A DNA stretch of 64,000 nucleotides. Source: Agapanthus africanus (taxonomy: Eukaryota > Streptophyta > Magnoliopsida > Asparagales > Amaryllidaceae). The DNA lies in the NCBI GenBank assembly GCA_030015575.1, contig JASDDO010000001.1, positions 134,683,988 to 134,747,987 of the forward strand. The letters are read 5' to 3'. Below, in pieces: positions 47,167-58,543 of this stretch. The stretch's first letter is position 1, and every line of letters begins with the position of its first letter. The translations under genes and the position numbers were made by a program. Below the pieces are notes generated by a model. That model was not told the DNA's origin. It saw nothing but the letters and a program-made list of their open reading frames with translations, and searched no databases.

Positions 47167-50100
47167 GACTCTAAGGTCGAAAGAATATACACTGGTATTC
47201 TAAGTCTATAAAATATACAAGTCTGGTTGATGGAGTTTACTAGATACAACAGAATATAAATAAAATACCAGGGTGCACACGATGCGAGTGAACCCACCTA
47301 CCAAAGCAATCATCCAGAAAGAATCAATGTGCTAGCAAAGCCGCCAAGGACATCTGTACGGCAAAACCTGCAAGAAACTGTAGCACAACGGGGGTGAGTT
47401 GCCAACTCGTGAGTAGAAAATATCACCGAGCAGAAATCACATGTATGACTCTATCCTAGGTCATACCATAATAATATCCTCTAAATAATATAGACTGAAG
47501 CATATAATAATGGCAAGGGTAAACATCTATACATAAGTGTAATACCAAGTGCTCGTGTCAGTGTCTTAGGTAGCAACATATCATATATATGATGTATGAA
47601 TGCATGAAAACAGAATACATCTAAATGAGAAAACTGTTTTCTTATCTCAGTGAGATTTCTGTTTAAAATCGAAGTATCATCAATGAAATCAACAGAGCAT
47701 CGGTGTCTAGCATCGACACAAAATATATATCTCGCTATCTCAATATCTTGTGCTTCGGCAATCCGGACTGGCCCGTATTATCAAATCTCAATACCTCAGG
47801 CTCCGGCAATCCGGATTGGCCTATATCATCAAATCTCAAGACTACGTCGGTATCCTCCGGATATCCGCCGCGTCACAATAAAATCACCGGTCGGTAGTGC
47901 TCCCCTGCCAGGCTCAACGTCATCATCTGCGACCATCTTGCCCTGGGGTACCGCACCGGTTCCACCATGCATCCACAGACGGTTCCTCTTCCTTCTCGAA
48001 TCGGGTGTATGATATCGCTCAAGAGCCGTGGTGGACACCTCTCAAATCATATCATGTGAAAACCGCAATTTTTCCATCTTTGAAATGATAATATGTTTAT
48101 AAAATCCCTGCAGTTTCTCCAAATCCAGAAATCTCATGGAAATCCGAAATCCCAATCTCACGAGTAAATAACAGTGAATTACCGGTATAAAACTCCATAA
48201 TATTGCATGACAAATGAATATATGAATGCATCTAGTATCAAGCAAGGAATCCAATAATTAAACTAGCATATAAAAGCAATAACATACTGGAGCTATTAGC
48301 TAGCAAGCTATGTCAATGAAATAATATTCTCTAAAGTGTACGTGACATGGCAATTACCGATGATGATGTGTGTGAGCTGGCAAGCAGGTGTACATGTAGC
48401 ATACGCATCATCGGCAATGGTGCTGGTGTTCTGACAGCATGGTTTCATAATCACTAAAGTACACATTAAATATGCAATACGATGATAACAACATGAATGA
48501 ACGGAGTATGAATAGTAAACGTGACAATAAGGAATATACAATTCTATATGCGAGTCATACAGTTTTGACATTTGAAATAACGCGAATCATGTGTTTATAA
48601 AATAGGGCTACTATGTTTTTAAGAAAAAGTACGTCTTTTGAAATATCCGTAGTATCCCTTGGCCTGTCTTTAAAATACTCACGATTCGTTAATTTTGGAA
48701 ATAAGTATGACTCGAGCCCAGTCTAACCTCTACTAAGTAAACTACAGTACTAAACTAACAGACTAATCGAAAGGGTAAGGAAAACCACCTAAGTCTGAGT
48801 CGATATTTATATCTAGTAGTCGGTGATCCCGCTTCAATAGCGTCATGTACAATACAATATATAATATGACATCCTCGAGTCAAGAGTGCGGATCTATCAT
48901 CATAATTATATCTCGTACGGTAAATCCATCGTACGGCATCCCAAATATTGGTACGGGTCGAATATCACATTTATCTCATTATTCATCTGGTATCCTTATC
49001 ATCATATACTGAATTAGGGATACTGATCTAAAGTCTAGTACATTCCGATACCATCAACATATATATATATATATATATGCGTGTGTATGTAAACACATCC
49101 CATAAAGATCCGCTATATTATCATGTCGTATCTCATAATACGAATCAAGTCACATCACCGATCTCGTGGCATCATGCCCAAACACACCGACTCATCTCCA
49201 AGTATCATATACCATCCTCATCATCCATGTATATATATATATATATACTCACATACATATATGTATATATATATATATATCCCCATATACGCTCAAGAAA
49301 ACAAATGTATGCGTGTGTGTATGCGTGTGTGCAAAACTTTATTCTAGGGTTTCGCGACTAAAAACTATCTAACGACACTATCATCCAATACGCTAAAATT
49401 TAACACATGATCTCCTAAAACCTTTCTAGCTAATAAGAAATGTTTCACATAACACATATTCGTATATATATACATGATATATCATAGGCTACACTACGAA
49501 CTACGGGGGCGCTATACGCCATCCACCCGACTTCCTCCGTAGATATATATCTACTCACATTGATTCTCGCTTGCCGGAGTCGATGACGCCGCGCTCTCCT
49601 CGTCATCTCGAAGTCCACATGGGGGGGCACCTACAATTTCCAATGCATCATATAGTAACAAGAATCGAACATGAAAACCAAAACGGCACGCGGGACACAC
49701 ATAGGTTAGAACCTACGGCCAATACATGCAAGATCAACCGAACAACTCTCGATATCGACGTACAAACGTCAAGTGATCGAGATAAAACACAAATACCCAA
49801 AATTCAAGTACAGAATTCGCAAAACCATAATCAGAAACGATGTAAAACACTTCCAGATTTTACCCTAGGTGAAATTAGCCTATTCTCCATATATGGAGGG
49901 TCTAATTTACTGAGAATGGAGCCATGGACCAAACACGAAGCCCATCACCCCAAACCTGGCCGTAATTTGCGGCCAGAAAGAATAAATCTACGGCCATGGG
50001 AGATGGTTAGGGTCTCGGGTCTTCAGGGTAGCTTCTAGGTTGCCTGCTTGTCTCACTGTGTCTGCAAAATATTTTTCAGGTGCCCCGAGTCATAGCAGAT

Positions 50101-51090
50101 CTCTAATTAACACCACAATTCCTACAAAATCCCGATATCGGCAAAACTAAAGTTCTCAAAATGGGGTTTAGTCTCAGGTTTTGTCCTGAATTCTAGTACT
50201 AGAGGGGTTGTATGGCCTCTACTAACCTCAGTTACACAATCACAACTCAAGAAATCCCCTAACCTCTTCTTGGAATTTTCAACCATCATTAAACATCACT
50301 AAAACACTTCTAAACTTAAATAGGTGCTAAAGTGAATGAAATACTATACTAACGGTTAAGGAATTACCTCATTTGGCAACTCAAGAAAATTCTTGAGTTT
50401 CCCCAAGTCTCCAAAATCCAATTTTTCTTGGTCCATCATGCTTGTAGTGAGCTTGTGCATGTTTTTAGTGAAAGGAATGAGGTGTTTTGATTTGTTTTTG
50501 GTGGTGTTGTGAGGTGGTGAAGGTGGTAGAGGGAAGAGGGCAACCAAGTGAAAGGAGAGGAGAGGAAAATGATGAGGATGAAATGAAAAACAATAAGCCA
50601 TGACCAAGGTTGACCCCTCACCTCTCTCTCTCTCTATCTTGCCCATACCTCCTTTGTTTAATCCATTACCTTTTTCTTTTCTTTTTCCTTTTCTCTTCTT
50701 TTCATTTAAAACCAAACACAAATAAAACCCATATACATATAAAGAAAATAAAATGCCATAGTTCATAGAATTTGAAAAGGTGTGTTTTGAAACATGACAT
50801 GGCACATGTCATATGCTTAACTACACTTAATGCTCGATTAGTAATAATTAATCACGCTTAGGCATAAACTTGAATATATTTAATTGTATGAAATTTATAA
50901 ATTGTCTAAATCTCACAATTTCTTTAAAATCAACATTCAAGGTAATTTTTCCAATATTTTTCCAATCTATTGGTATATAGTTATACCACAACCTTAAAAC
51001 TAATCTGCATTCATTAAAATATTCATAAAATTTATTATATTAATTATATAAATTCCCGAAAATAATATTTTATTTTTCTGAAATGTTACA
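47167..51090 (-). repeat. X right (5') LTR, second segment
   Basis: Continues the LTR from 34236 and contains the empty palLTR-1 site at about 47385-47400. AT runs at 49060-49080 and 49230-49280. GGCCGTAATTTGCGGCC palindrome at 49969. A candidate minus-strand TATA within CCATATATGG lies near 49888-49897. Ends GAAATGTTACA at 51090, followed by CATAC. Confidence 0.88.
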
Positions 51091-51203
51091 CATACATTAT
51101 CGAGAAAGTGTTTGACGGAGGATCCTACCAACTAATAAGTGCCAAGGGAGAAAGGCTCATGCCACCCATCAATGGCCGATATCTTAAAAAATATTACGGG
51201 TGA
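51091..51203 (+). pseudogene. Tat-1 integrase C-terminal end
   Basis: After the CATAC duplication the Tat-1 reading resumes as IIEKVFDGGSYQLISAKGERL and ends LKKYYG with a stop at 51201-51203, the normal end of Tat integrases. Relative to the piece ending at 23482 the frame is off by one base, so a small insertion lies on the left side. This short stretch proves that 23483-51095 is a later insertion. Confidence 0.88.
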
Positions 51204-51779
51204 ATGCTCCAAGTCGCAGACGAATTGAGCACATCAGCCCTACGGTCTGGATCATACATTCTGTAAAACCGTATACAATCCACGAGTGTAAACACCCCTA
51301 TCTCTCCCAAGTCATACCGGCATGACTACATCTGAAGTCCTACCGGCGATGAAGCTCCACCAATGTAAAAAAATATTTAAAAATATAAAAAAATGGTATG
51401 TCTACAAGAAAAACAGGCACGGATGAAAACCCGAAAGGGCTCTATGAGTAAAAACACCTGGAATGCCGGCGATTTTGTGAAAACCCGAAAGGGCGCAAAC
51501 TCGTAAAAAGGAGATGAAAGTGCACTCGCAAGGTCCTCTCGACCTTATGAGATGAATATCCCTGCATGAGATCCTTAGGAATCACAAAGGAGCAACACAC
51601 TTAGGAATCCTCACAATTCCTAAGGAGAATATATACACCTGCGAGATCCTCTTGACTCGTAGAGGAAAAATGCTTTTATAAGACCCTTACGGCTCATAAA
51701 ATTGAAAAGCTTTAAGTGATAGAGATCTATACCTATCTTCGAAGCCATCGCTCCCCAACGGGCAACGGCAATGATAAGG

Positions 51780-52080
51780 CGCTCCTGGCACTACGGTTCA
51801 GTATTAGCGATGCTGATGCCGACCCAAAACTCAAAACCCAAGTTTTCCCAACGGTAAATGATGAGTCGCTCCTGACACTACGCTTCAGTGTTAGCGGTGT
51901 TGATGCTGACCCAAAACTCAAAACCCAAGTTTTCCCAACGGCAAATGATGGGTCGCTCCTGGAACTATGCTTCAGTGTTAGCGGTACTGATACCGACCCA
52001 AATCCCAAGTCTTCCTAGAGTAAATGATGAGTCACTCCTGGTATTGTTCCAGTGCAGTGATGCTGACGCCAAACAAAATC
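51780..52080. repeat. 87-bp tandem array
   Basis: About 3.4 units starting CGCTCCTG, with CTTCAGTGTTAGCGGT in the middle and AACGGCAAATGATGGGT at the end. The last units are shortened. Confidence 0.88.
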
Positions 52081-52301
52081 CAAATTTCAAGTCCCACTCA
52101 AATTCAAAAGTCCCACCAAACAAGACAGAAATCAAATAAATCAAATCAAAGTCCCACCGACAATGGTCCCAAACTCAAAAGGTCCCGCAAAACGGACAAG
52201 AACTCCAAAAACAATCAAATCAACCAATTCAACACCAACAACCTCCTAGATGGAATCAAGCTCCACCTCGGAAACAAATCAACCCTAACACTGCAAGAAA
52301 C

Positions 52302-52486
52302 GGAACAAGCCAAATCAAACCCCAACACCACAAAAAGCGGAGCAAGTCAAGTTCAATCCCGACACCACAAAAAGCGAAGCAAGTCAAATCAAATCCCGAC
52401 ACCGCACGAAGTGGAGAAAGTCAACTTCAACTCCGACACCGCAAGAAACGAAGCAAGTCAACTTCAACATTGACACCGCAAGAAGC
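52302..52486. repeat. 37-bp tandem array
   Basis: Five units of the type GGAGCAAGTCAAGTTCAATC followed by CCGACACCACAAAAAGC, with modest divergence. Confidence 0.88.
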
Positions 52487-52505
52487 ACGGCTATTCAAAT
52501 CAAGC

Positions 52506-52680
52506 ATCGACCGTCCAAGTCGGAAAAATGGCAGTATCGACCGTCCAAGTTGTAAAAATGGCAGAATCGACTGTCCAAGTGGCAAAAATGGCAGAACTGA
52601 CCATCCACGTCGCTAAAATGGCAATATCGACCGTCCACATCACTAAAATAACATCATACCCTCCACGTCGTCAAAAGAGA
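52506..52680. repeat. 30-bp tandem array
   Basis: Five units of ATCGACCGTCCAAGT followed by CGGAAAAATGGCAGT and a degenerate sixth. Confidence 0.88.
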
Positions 52681-52757
52681 ACCCAACCAAATCAAGCTCC
52701 ATATAAAACAAGATCCATTAATTTCATGCATACAACCCATACACGCAGTGTGCATTT

Positions 52758-52771
52758 ATTGATAGGGGGCA
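52758..52771 (+). promoter_or_regulatory. Tat-1 polypurine tract
   Basis: ATTGATAGGGGGCA, the usual form in Tat elements, expected immediately before the 3' LTR. Instead the At-3 LTR starts at 52774. Confidence 0.75.
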
Positions 52772-52773
52772 CT

Positions 52774-54551
52774 TGATTGTGAGTTTTTCAGCGTGTTGTT
52801 TTAAAAAGAATTTGAAATAACAGCAATAAAAAATGGTATTGCGTGTAGCGAGCCGCGATGAGTACGGGTCGTCCGCAGGGAGATGGTAGGTTTTTAAGCT
52901 TGTTTTAACGAGTTAATACCGTAACTTGAGTTGTTGTTTATACTAAGTGTCGTAACTATAATATGTTCAATAAAAAGACTTGTTAGGGGTAGTTTTATGT
53001 TAGCTTGCATTAGGATGATGTTTTTCGTTTCCTTATAGACCTAATTCTATTATCGAAACTAAGGCAATAGGCAACAACGTGGATTAGGGAACTTGAAGTA
53101 CGGTATTTGCGATTGTGTCCTAAATCCGTATTTCTTGTCCCTTATCCTTCTGTTGTTGTCTCTTGACCTTAGCCATCGTCAAACCACTCGCAACCGGTCA
53201 CGATTAGGATTCACCGCTATCGTGGTAGGATAGGGTGCCTAACGGAGCGGAATTGCGAGTCGTTTGGTCAGAGTTTCAATTACAAAGTTAAGGTTTTTAA
53301 GGTTTTAGCAAACACATCTCCTAGCACAAACTAACTATATTCTATCCTTAACAAGTAAATCAATTACTCACACATATTTACAATAACAAATAAAACAAAG
53401 AAAAGAGCAAGGCACATAGCAAAAAATTGCAAGAAAATTAAATCCAAGGTTAGAAAGTTAAGAACCGATATATCCAATGTGTAAATTTCTTCGAGTTTTC
53501 TTTAAGCCCGTACCAATGTGAGATCAAAATACCAAACTTTAAACTTGCAAGATCACTTAAGAGGTTGCTAGATCAAAGCAAGGTAAGGATTTCACAAGTT
53601 CAATATTTGTAGGAAGCAAGACACATGTAATGAACAAATGAGAACTTTTTATTAATTTTCAAATGAGATACAACTAATCTTGAATTCAAGAACCTAAATC
53701 TTAAACTTGTAAGTTCATTGAAGAAGTTACAAGGTCAAGATAAAGGGCAAGAGCTCAAGAGCTCAAGAGTTCAAAGGAAAATACAAGTTAACATCTACAA
53801 AATACAACTTGTTCTAAACTAAAAATAATGCCAAAAAGTATATTCTCTCCTTGCCCATTGATCTGGTATTTATAGGCATATCATCTGAATAAACAAACAA
53901 TGTAAAAAGGATGATGTGACAACAAGGGACAACCAGATGAAAAATGGGGCGCTTTCGACATGATGGGACCGGCGGGGCTGGGTCATGTGAGTATCTCGCC
54001 GGTCAAGCTTGGGTCATTGGGTCTCGTGTTGGTTCTGTGATTTTGTGTGCTCTCCACAATCCCACTGGTAATTTTTAATTTATTGATAACAACTTGGGTT
54101 ATGCTCAGTAGCTTTTGGAGGGAAATCAATCTTCAAATCACGTCACAACTTTTCTTTCCACTCATCACAAGCCCACTTGTGCTTCTTCTCTTACACAAGT
54201 CATCATTTGTGTGTGCCAACTTGTGTGCCCACTTGTGCAAGGCAGCCCCTAAGGTTAATGCATCACAAAAGATGTTCACACTTGTAATGTGTTGGACCAT
54301 TTTTGATAAAAAAAAAAGTGTGTACACATGCATATTGTAAAAAGAGACTCTTTAAATATATATCTGCTTTCTGTTCCGGTTGCAGTGTCGGCTCGCAAAA
54401 TTCATATCCATGTATTTGAGTGTGTTTCCAGTGTTTTATCACGAATACCTATAATCTGTATTTATTGAGCAGACACGGGTTAATGGCACCGATATTGTAC
54501 AAAAATGATAATAAATGAGTGGTATTGAAATGCAGTTTTCTGTGATGAACA
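52774..54551 (-). repeat. At-3 3' LTR
   Basis: Begins TGATTG and ends GATGAACA next to the polypurine tract; 1.78 kb. Shares many blocks with the tandem LTRs (AGGCAATAGGCAACAACGTG, CGCAACCGGTCACG, GTTTCAA). TATA box at 53865-53876. A U3 inverted repeat with GTGTGTACACA is at 54314-54324. Confidence 0.88.
53865..53876 (-). promoter_or_regulatory. At-3 LTR TATA box
   Basis: CCTATAAATACC on the minus strand, at the position of the TATA boxes in At-1 and the tandem LTRs. Confidence 0.65.
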
Positions 54552-54568
54552 AATACCTCCAAACTTAT
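54552..54568 (-). promoter_or_regulatory. At-3 polypurine tract
   Basis: Minus strand AATAAGTTTGGAGGTATT-like tract directly beside the 3' LTR. Confidence 0.75.
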
Positions 54569-56264
54569 TTTTTGCTCATCCCGAGCAAAACAAAATCCTG
54601 ACCTCATTTTCGTAGGGAACGCGGTTGCACTGAGCACGTGCAACAAGCCGTTAAATCTCTAGGTGTCCCTAGTAGGAAGAGTGTTATCTCCTGAGGGTTT
54701 TCAGCAGATTTCACCCACAAAATCCCGTCCAGCTAGCTTCGCGAAATAACTGTTGATTCAAACCCTAAGGTTTAGTTTCAAAGCTAGAAATTCTATTATC
54801 CTAAGTTAGAAATATCGAACCTTTATTTTTCACACATCACTTCTTATTTAACTTCAGATTCTATATGTCTTTATGTGCAGTGCAAATTGTGTCGTTATGT
54901 TTCAAAAAAATTCGATTGGAGTCATTATGTCACAAAATAAAGCCCGGATAAAACTTTAAAATAGATCACATAAGTTTATAAAGAGCTAAGTTTTTCTCAA
55001 GTTTCGTTTTCCAGCTTGGTTTCAAATTCAGAGTTTCTATCTTTATTAACAGGAAACTAGGTCTTATTTTTCACTCTACCTTTTACTTGTTTTCGTTTTA
55101 TACACACCTTCGTGAACGTGCAATAGTCTTTACCATAGGATACACCTTCATATCCCTGTTAAAAATATTTTTTATAAAAACTTGTCTTTTGTCAAGATTA
55201 TTCTCACACAAAGAACCGTTAGGAATTTTAACTCGAGGAGAATACTTGATTGACTTTATTTTAATATAGACTTTTTAGGCTTCTTAGCAAGCTATGGGCC
55301 AATGCACCCAAACCAGTTGGTTTTAGGGCATTAGGTATAGAGACACCCCGGCGAGCTTAATTGCCCAAGTTACCTAGGCCCTAAAACAAAAAGAATTATT
55401 TGGCATGAAAATTATAACAATTTAATGCGAACAGAGATACAGCCAGTTGTTCAATTATTTTCAGGATAAAAGACGTGTTTGTAGATAAGGTGTGTAATAA
55501 CTCCAATCAAGTTCCAGATGGGTTATTCTTCATAATTAGATCCTATTAAAGCATCAATAATATCCCTTCATATCTACTTCACTTTATAACTATTCTTGAT
55601 ATTTACTTATTTCGGAACAAACATGTTTGATCCTTGAAAAATAGTTTTATCAATTTAAAAGTTTTTAAGACAAATCAGACTTGTCATCTAATTTTCAAAA
55701 CTCATGACACGTGTAATGTGATGCAAAGACATATATTAGCTACAGTTAAACTCAAAGGAGGGTTATCTTTCAGGTTTTCTAAATCTAAGAATAGGATTTA
55801 GTTGTTCCTCTCTCCTCAACAAAACCGTCGAAATATCGAATATAAGTTTTCCCGCTAGCTAACTTAACGAAAAAGTTTTTATGTTTTTAGGAAAAAATTT
55901 CTGATTTTTATGGGGTTTTTTTTTGAATATGTATGCAAATACAGAATATACAAATGAATGCGAAGGATAGAAATGCATACCGAGCACACCCCCAAACTAA
56001 ACTTGACAGTGCCCTCACTGTCATGCTTCACCAAGAGGGCAAAAATGTTGAAGGCGGTTCACCTTTTTTTTAATGAACAAATGAGAGAGCATTACCAGAC
56101 AAGATTGCTCGTCAAAAAGAAAAAATGGATATGCACAGGACAAGAATATCCACATATATATACCAAGAATAGTATATGCATACCCCCCTCCCCAAACTTA
56201 TTTAAAACAGTGTCTCCACTGTTTATGGCTGAATAACCGAAGTTTGGTGGTAAACAGAGGAAGA
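54569..56264 (-). other. At-3 3' untranslated region
   Basis: Non-coding. Two hairpin plus C-rich tract motifs at about 55987-56025 (arms ACAGTG/CACTGT) and 56186-56224 (arms AACAGTG/CACTGTT). No envelope-like frame is visible; short AT-rich frames are not supported. Confidence 0.7.
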
Positions 56265-57440
56265 TTATGCAGGGTAAACCGGCTCCTGCAATATCAGGAG
56301 CTCCTCTGATAGCTCTGAGCTAAGAAACGGTTTCAATCTGTGTCCGTTTACTTTGAAGAACGAACCGTCCTTTGGATTCTCCAAATCCACCGCACCATGT
56401 GGGTACACACACCGCACAAGAAAAGGTCCCTTCCAGCGAGATCGAAGTTTACCGGGATGGAAATGGAGTCGGGTGTCATAAAGAAGTACCTGTTGTCCAG
56501 GCGTGAAGGTTTTGCGCGTAAAGTGTTTATCATGAAACACCTTCGTTCAGTTCTTTATAACAACAGTGTTTTCGTAAGCCTCATCCCGAAGCTCGTTTAG
56601 TTCGTTAAGTTGCAGCTTCCGATAGTTGCCCGCATCTTCAAGATTGAGATTCAGCTCTTTGATTGCCCAAATAGCACGATGCTCGATTTCCACAAGAAGG
56701 TGGCAATCCTTTCCGTACACAAGCCGATAGGGAGACATGCCAAGATCAGTTTTATATACAGTTCGAAATACTCAAAGGGCATCGGTTAATTTCACAGATC
56801 AATCTTTACGGTTCCTCGAAACCGTTTTCTCCAATACCTGCTTGATCTGCCGATTTGAAATTTCGGCTTGCCCGCATGTTTTGGGGTGGTAGGGCGTGGA
56901 TAGCTTATGATTAATCGAGTATTTTCGTATCAAGGCCTCGAAAGACCTATTGCAGAAATGTTTCCCATCGTCGCTAATGATAGCGCAAGGGTGCCCAAAC
57001 CGGAAAAAGATGTTTTCTTTCAGGAATTTAACGACAACCTTATTGTCGTTCGTCCGGCTTGGCACTGCCTCAACCCATTTGGAGACATAATCAACAGCTA
57101 AGAGAATGTATAGGTTCCCAAAAGAGTTTGGAAACGGGCCCATGAAATCTATCCCCCATACATCGAAATCTCAACAACCAAGATTGGTTGGAGCGGCATT
57201 TCGTTTTGCCTGGAAATCCGGCCCAAATGTTGGCACCGGGAGCAAGTCTTGCAGTACTCATGTGCATCTTCGAAAAGTTTTGGCCAGTAAAAGCCACATT
57301 GCAATACTTTCTCAGCTGTCTTTCTTGGGCCAAAATGCCCGCCACATGCTTGATCGTGACAAAAAGACAACACACTCTTGACTTCATTTTCCGGAACACA
57401 CCGGCGGATGATTTGGTTTGGACAATACTTGAACAGGTAG
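56265..57440 (-). pseudogene. At-3 integrase (two or three frame breaks)
   Basis: Zinc region at 57250-57370 with [20 protein letters not shown] and CKTCSRCQ, in frame with RT. A frame change near 57145-57165 falls inside the block holding the first catalytic aspartate. The core continues with ISDDGKHF (second aspartate) and [10 protein letters not shown] (glutamate). Then come [31 protein letters not shown] and a QEPVY end at 56265. Further breaks occur near 56540 and 56790. The catalytic residues survive better than in Tat-1, but the copy is broken. Confidence 0.88.
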
Positions 57441-58543
57441 GGTTCGTCCCAGTAAAAGTATTTTACTTGGAATAAAAATCTAAGTCTATCCTGACTCGAC
57501 CATTCGTTAGGTATGAGTCCAGTCGCCAAGTAGTTCACAATATCTGCGAACCAGGGTTCGCAAGATACCGTCAAGAGTTGTTCATCAAGGAAAGTATCAT
57601 TGATTGGGGGAGAGAGCGTCGGCGAAGAAGGAAGTCGTGAAAGATGATCGGCTACTATGTTTTCACATCCTCTTTTGTCCTTAATGATATGGTCAAACTC
57701 TTGAAGTAAGAGGATCCAACATATTAGCCGAGATTTTGCATCCTCTTTTGCTAAAAGATGTCTTAGAGCGGAATGATCTGTGTAGGCAATGACTGGGGAG
57801 CCGATCATATAGGGCCTGAATTTCTCTAAAGCAAATACAACAGCCAAGAATTCTCTCTCAGTTGTTGTGTAATTCATTTGGGCGTCATTCAGGGTCCGGC
57901 TCGCGTAGTAGATTACGTGTGGTATCTTAACGATGTGCTTTTCTAATACCGCACCGATAGCAAAGTCGGATGCATCGCATATAATCTCGAAAGGATGCGT
58001 CCAGTCGGGTGAAGAAAGAATGGAAGCAGTGGTTAGCGAGCTTCTCATATATTCGAAAGAAGTCAAACGGTTTGAGTCAAAGTTTAACGTGGTATCCTTG
58101 GCCAGAAGAAGAGTCAAGGGTCTAACAATCTTGCTAAAGTCCTTGATAAACCGTCTGTAAAAACCGGCATGGCCAAGAAAGGATTGGATATCTCTGACGC
58201 ATTTGGGAGGAGGGAGGTTGGAAATGACATCAATTTTTGCCTTGTTAATCTCGATGCCATTTCGAAAAATGATATGTCCTAAGACAATACCTTCGCGCAC
58301 CATGAAGTGGCATTTTTCCCAGTTTAAAGTGAGATTCTTATCCTTACATCGAGTAAGGACAACGTCAAGATATTGCAAACACTCGTCGAAAGAATCGCCA
58401 AAGATGGAGAAATCATCCATGAATATCTCCAGAAATTTCTCAACCATATCAAAGAAAATTCTCATCATACACCGCTGAAAGGTAGCGGGAGCATTACATA
58501 GCCCAAAGGACATGCGGCGATATGCAACATGCCTAAAGGACAA
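57441..58543 (-). CDS. At-3 reverse transcriptase palm/thumb and RNase H (open)
   Basis: Part of a 464-codon open frame (57149-58543), the longest uninterrupted pol segment in the window. Order: MSFGLCNAPATFQRCMM, catalytic FMDDFSIFGDSF, LNWEKCHFMVREGIVLGHII, FLGHAGFYRRFIKDFSKI (thumb), ICDASDFAIGAVLEKH (RNase H, first aspartate), [22 protein letters not shown] (glutamate), YTDHSALRHLL (second aspartate), then VADHLSRL and the bridge to integrase. All RNase H catalytic positions are present. Its upstream part (58544 on) is out of frame. Confidence 0.9.

Larger units (their letters stand above)
23483..51090 (-). mobile_element. X: complete LARD-type non-autonomous LTR retrotransposon with two nested insertions
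   Basis: Both LTRs run from TGT(T/C)A(A/C)GACCCGAAATGG to GAAA(T/A)GTTACA. The left LTR is 23483-31033 and the right LTR 33830-51090; without their nested insertions each is about 4.3 kb. A perfect 5-bp target duplication CATAC flanks the whole (23478-23482 and 51091-51095). A tRNA-Met primer site beside the right LTR and a polypurine tract beside the left LTR set the minus orientation. The 2.8-kb interior shows no gag or pol, the definition of a LARD. A sampled block of about 210 bases at the LTR start differs at roughly one position in twenty between copies. Confidence 0.9.
51204..52757 (+). other. Tat-1 3' untranslated region
   Basis: Long non-coding tail typical of Tat elements, including two GAAAACCCGAAAGGGC blocks (51426 and 51479) and small inverted repeats such as TTAGGAATCCTCACAATTCC near 51602. 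Three unrelated tandem arrays follow one another (51780-52080, 52302-52486, 52506-52680). The open frames found here (51716-52018, 52528-52776) arise because repeat units of 87 and 30 bases are divisible by three; they are not genes. Confidence 0.78.
14397..52773 (+). mobile_element. Tat-1: Tat-lineage Ty3/gypsy retrotransposon, split by a 27.6-kb insertion
   Basis: Present as two blocks, 14397-23482 and 51091-52773, on the plus strand. Order is truncated 5' LTR, leader, gag, protease, acidic linker, RT, RNase H, second (archaeal-type) RNase H, integrase, then a long tandem-repeat-rich 3' UTR ending in a polypurine tract. The dual RNase H is diagnostic of the Tat lineage. Integrase is interrupted at 23482 and resumes at 51096 after the CATAC target duplication. 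Many stops and frame changes make it the most decayed coding element here and probably one of the oldest. Confidence 0.88.

Noticed and set aside
51716..52018. 100-codon repetitive frame
   Set aside because: A by-product of the 87-base tandem unit in the Tat-1 3' UTR; open on both strands there.
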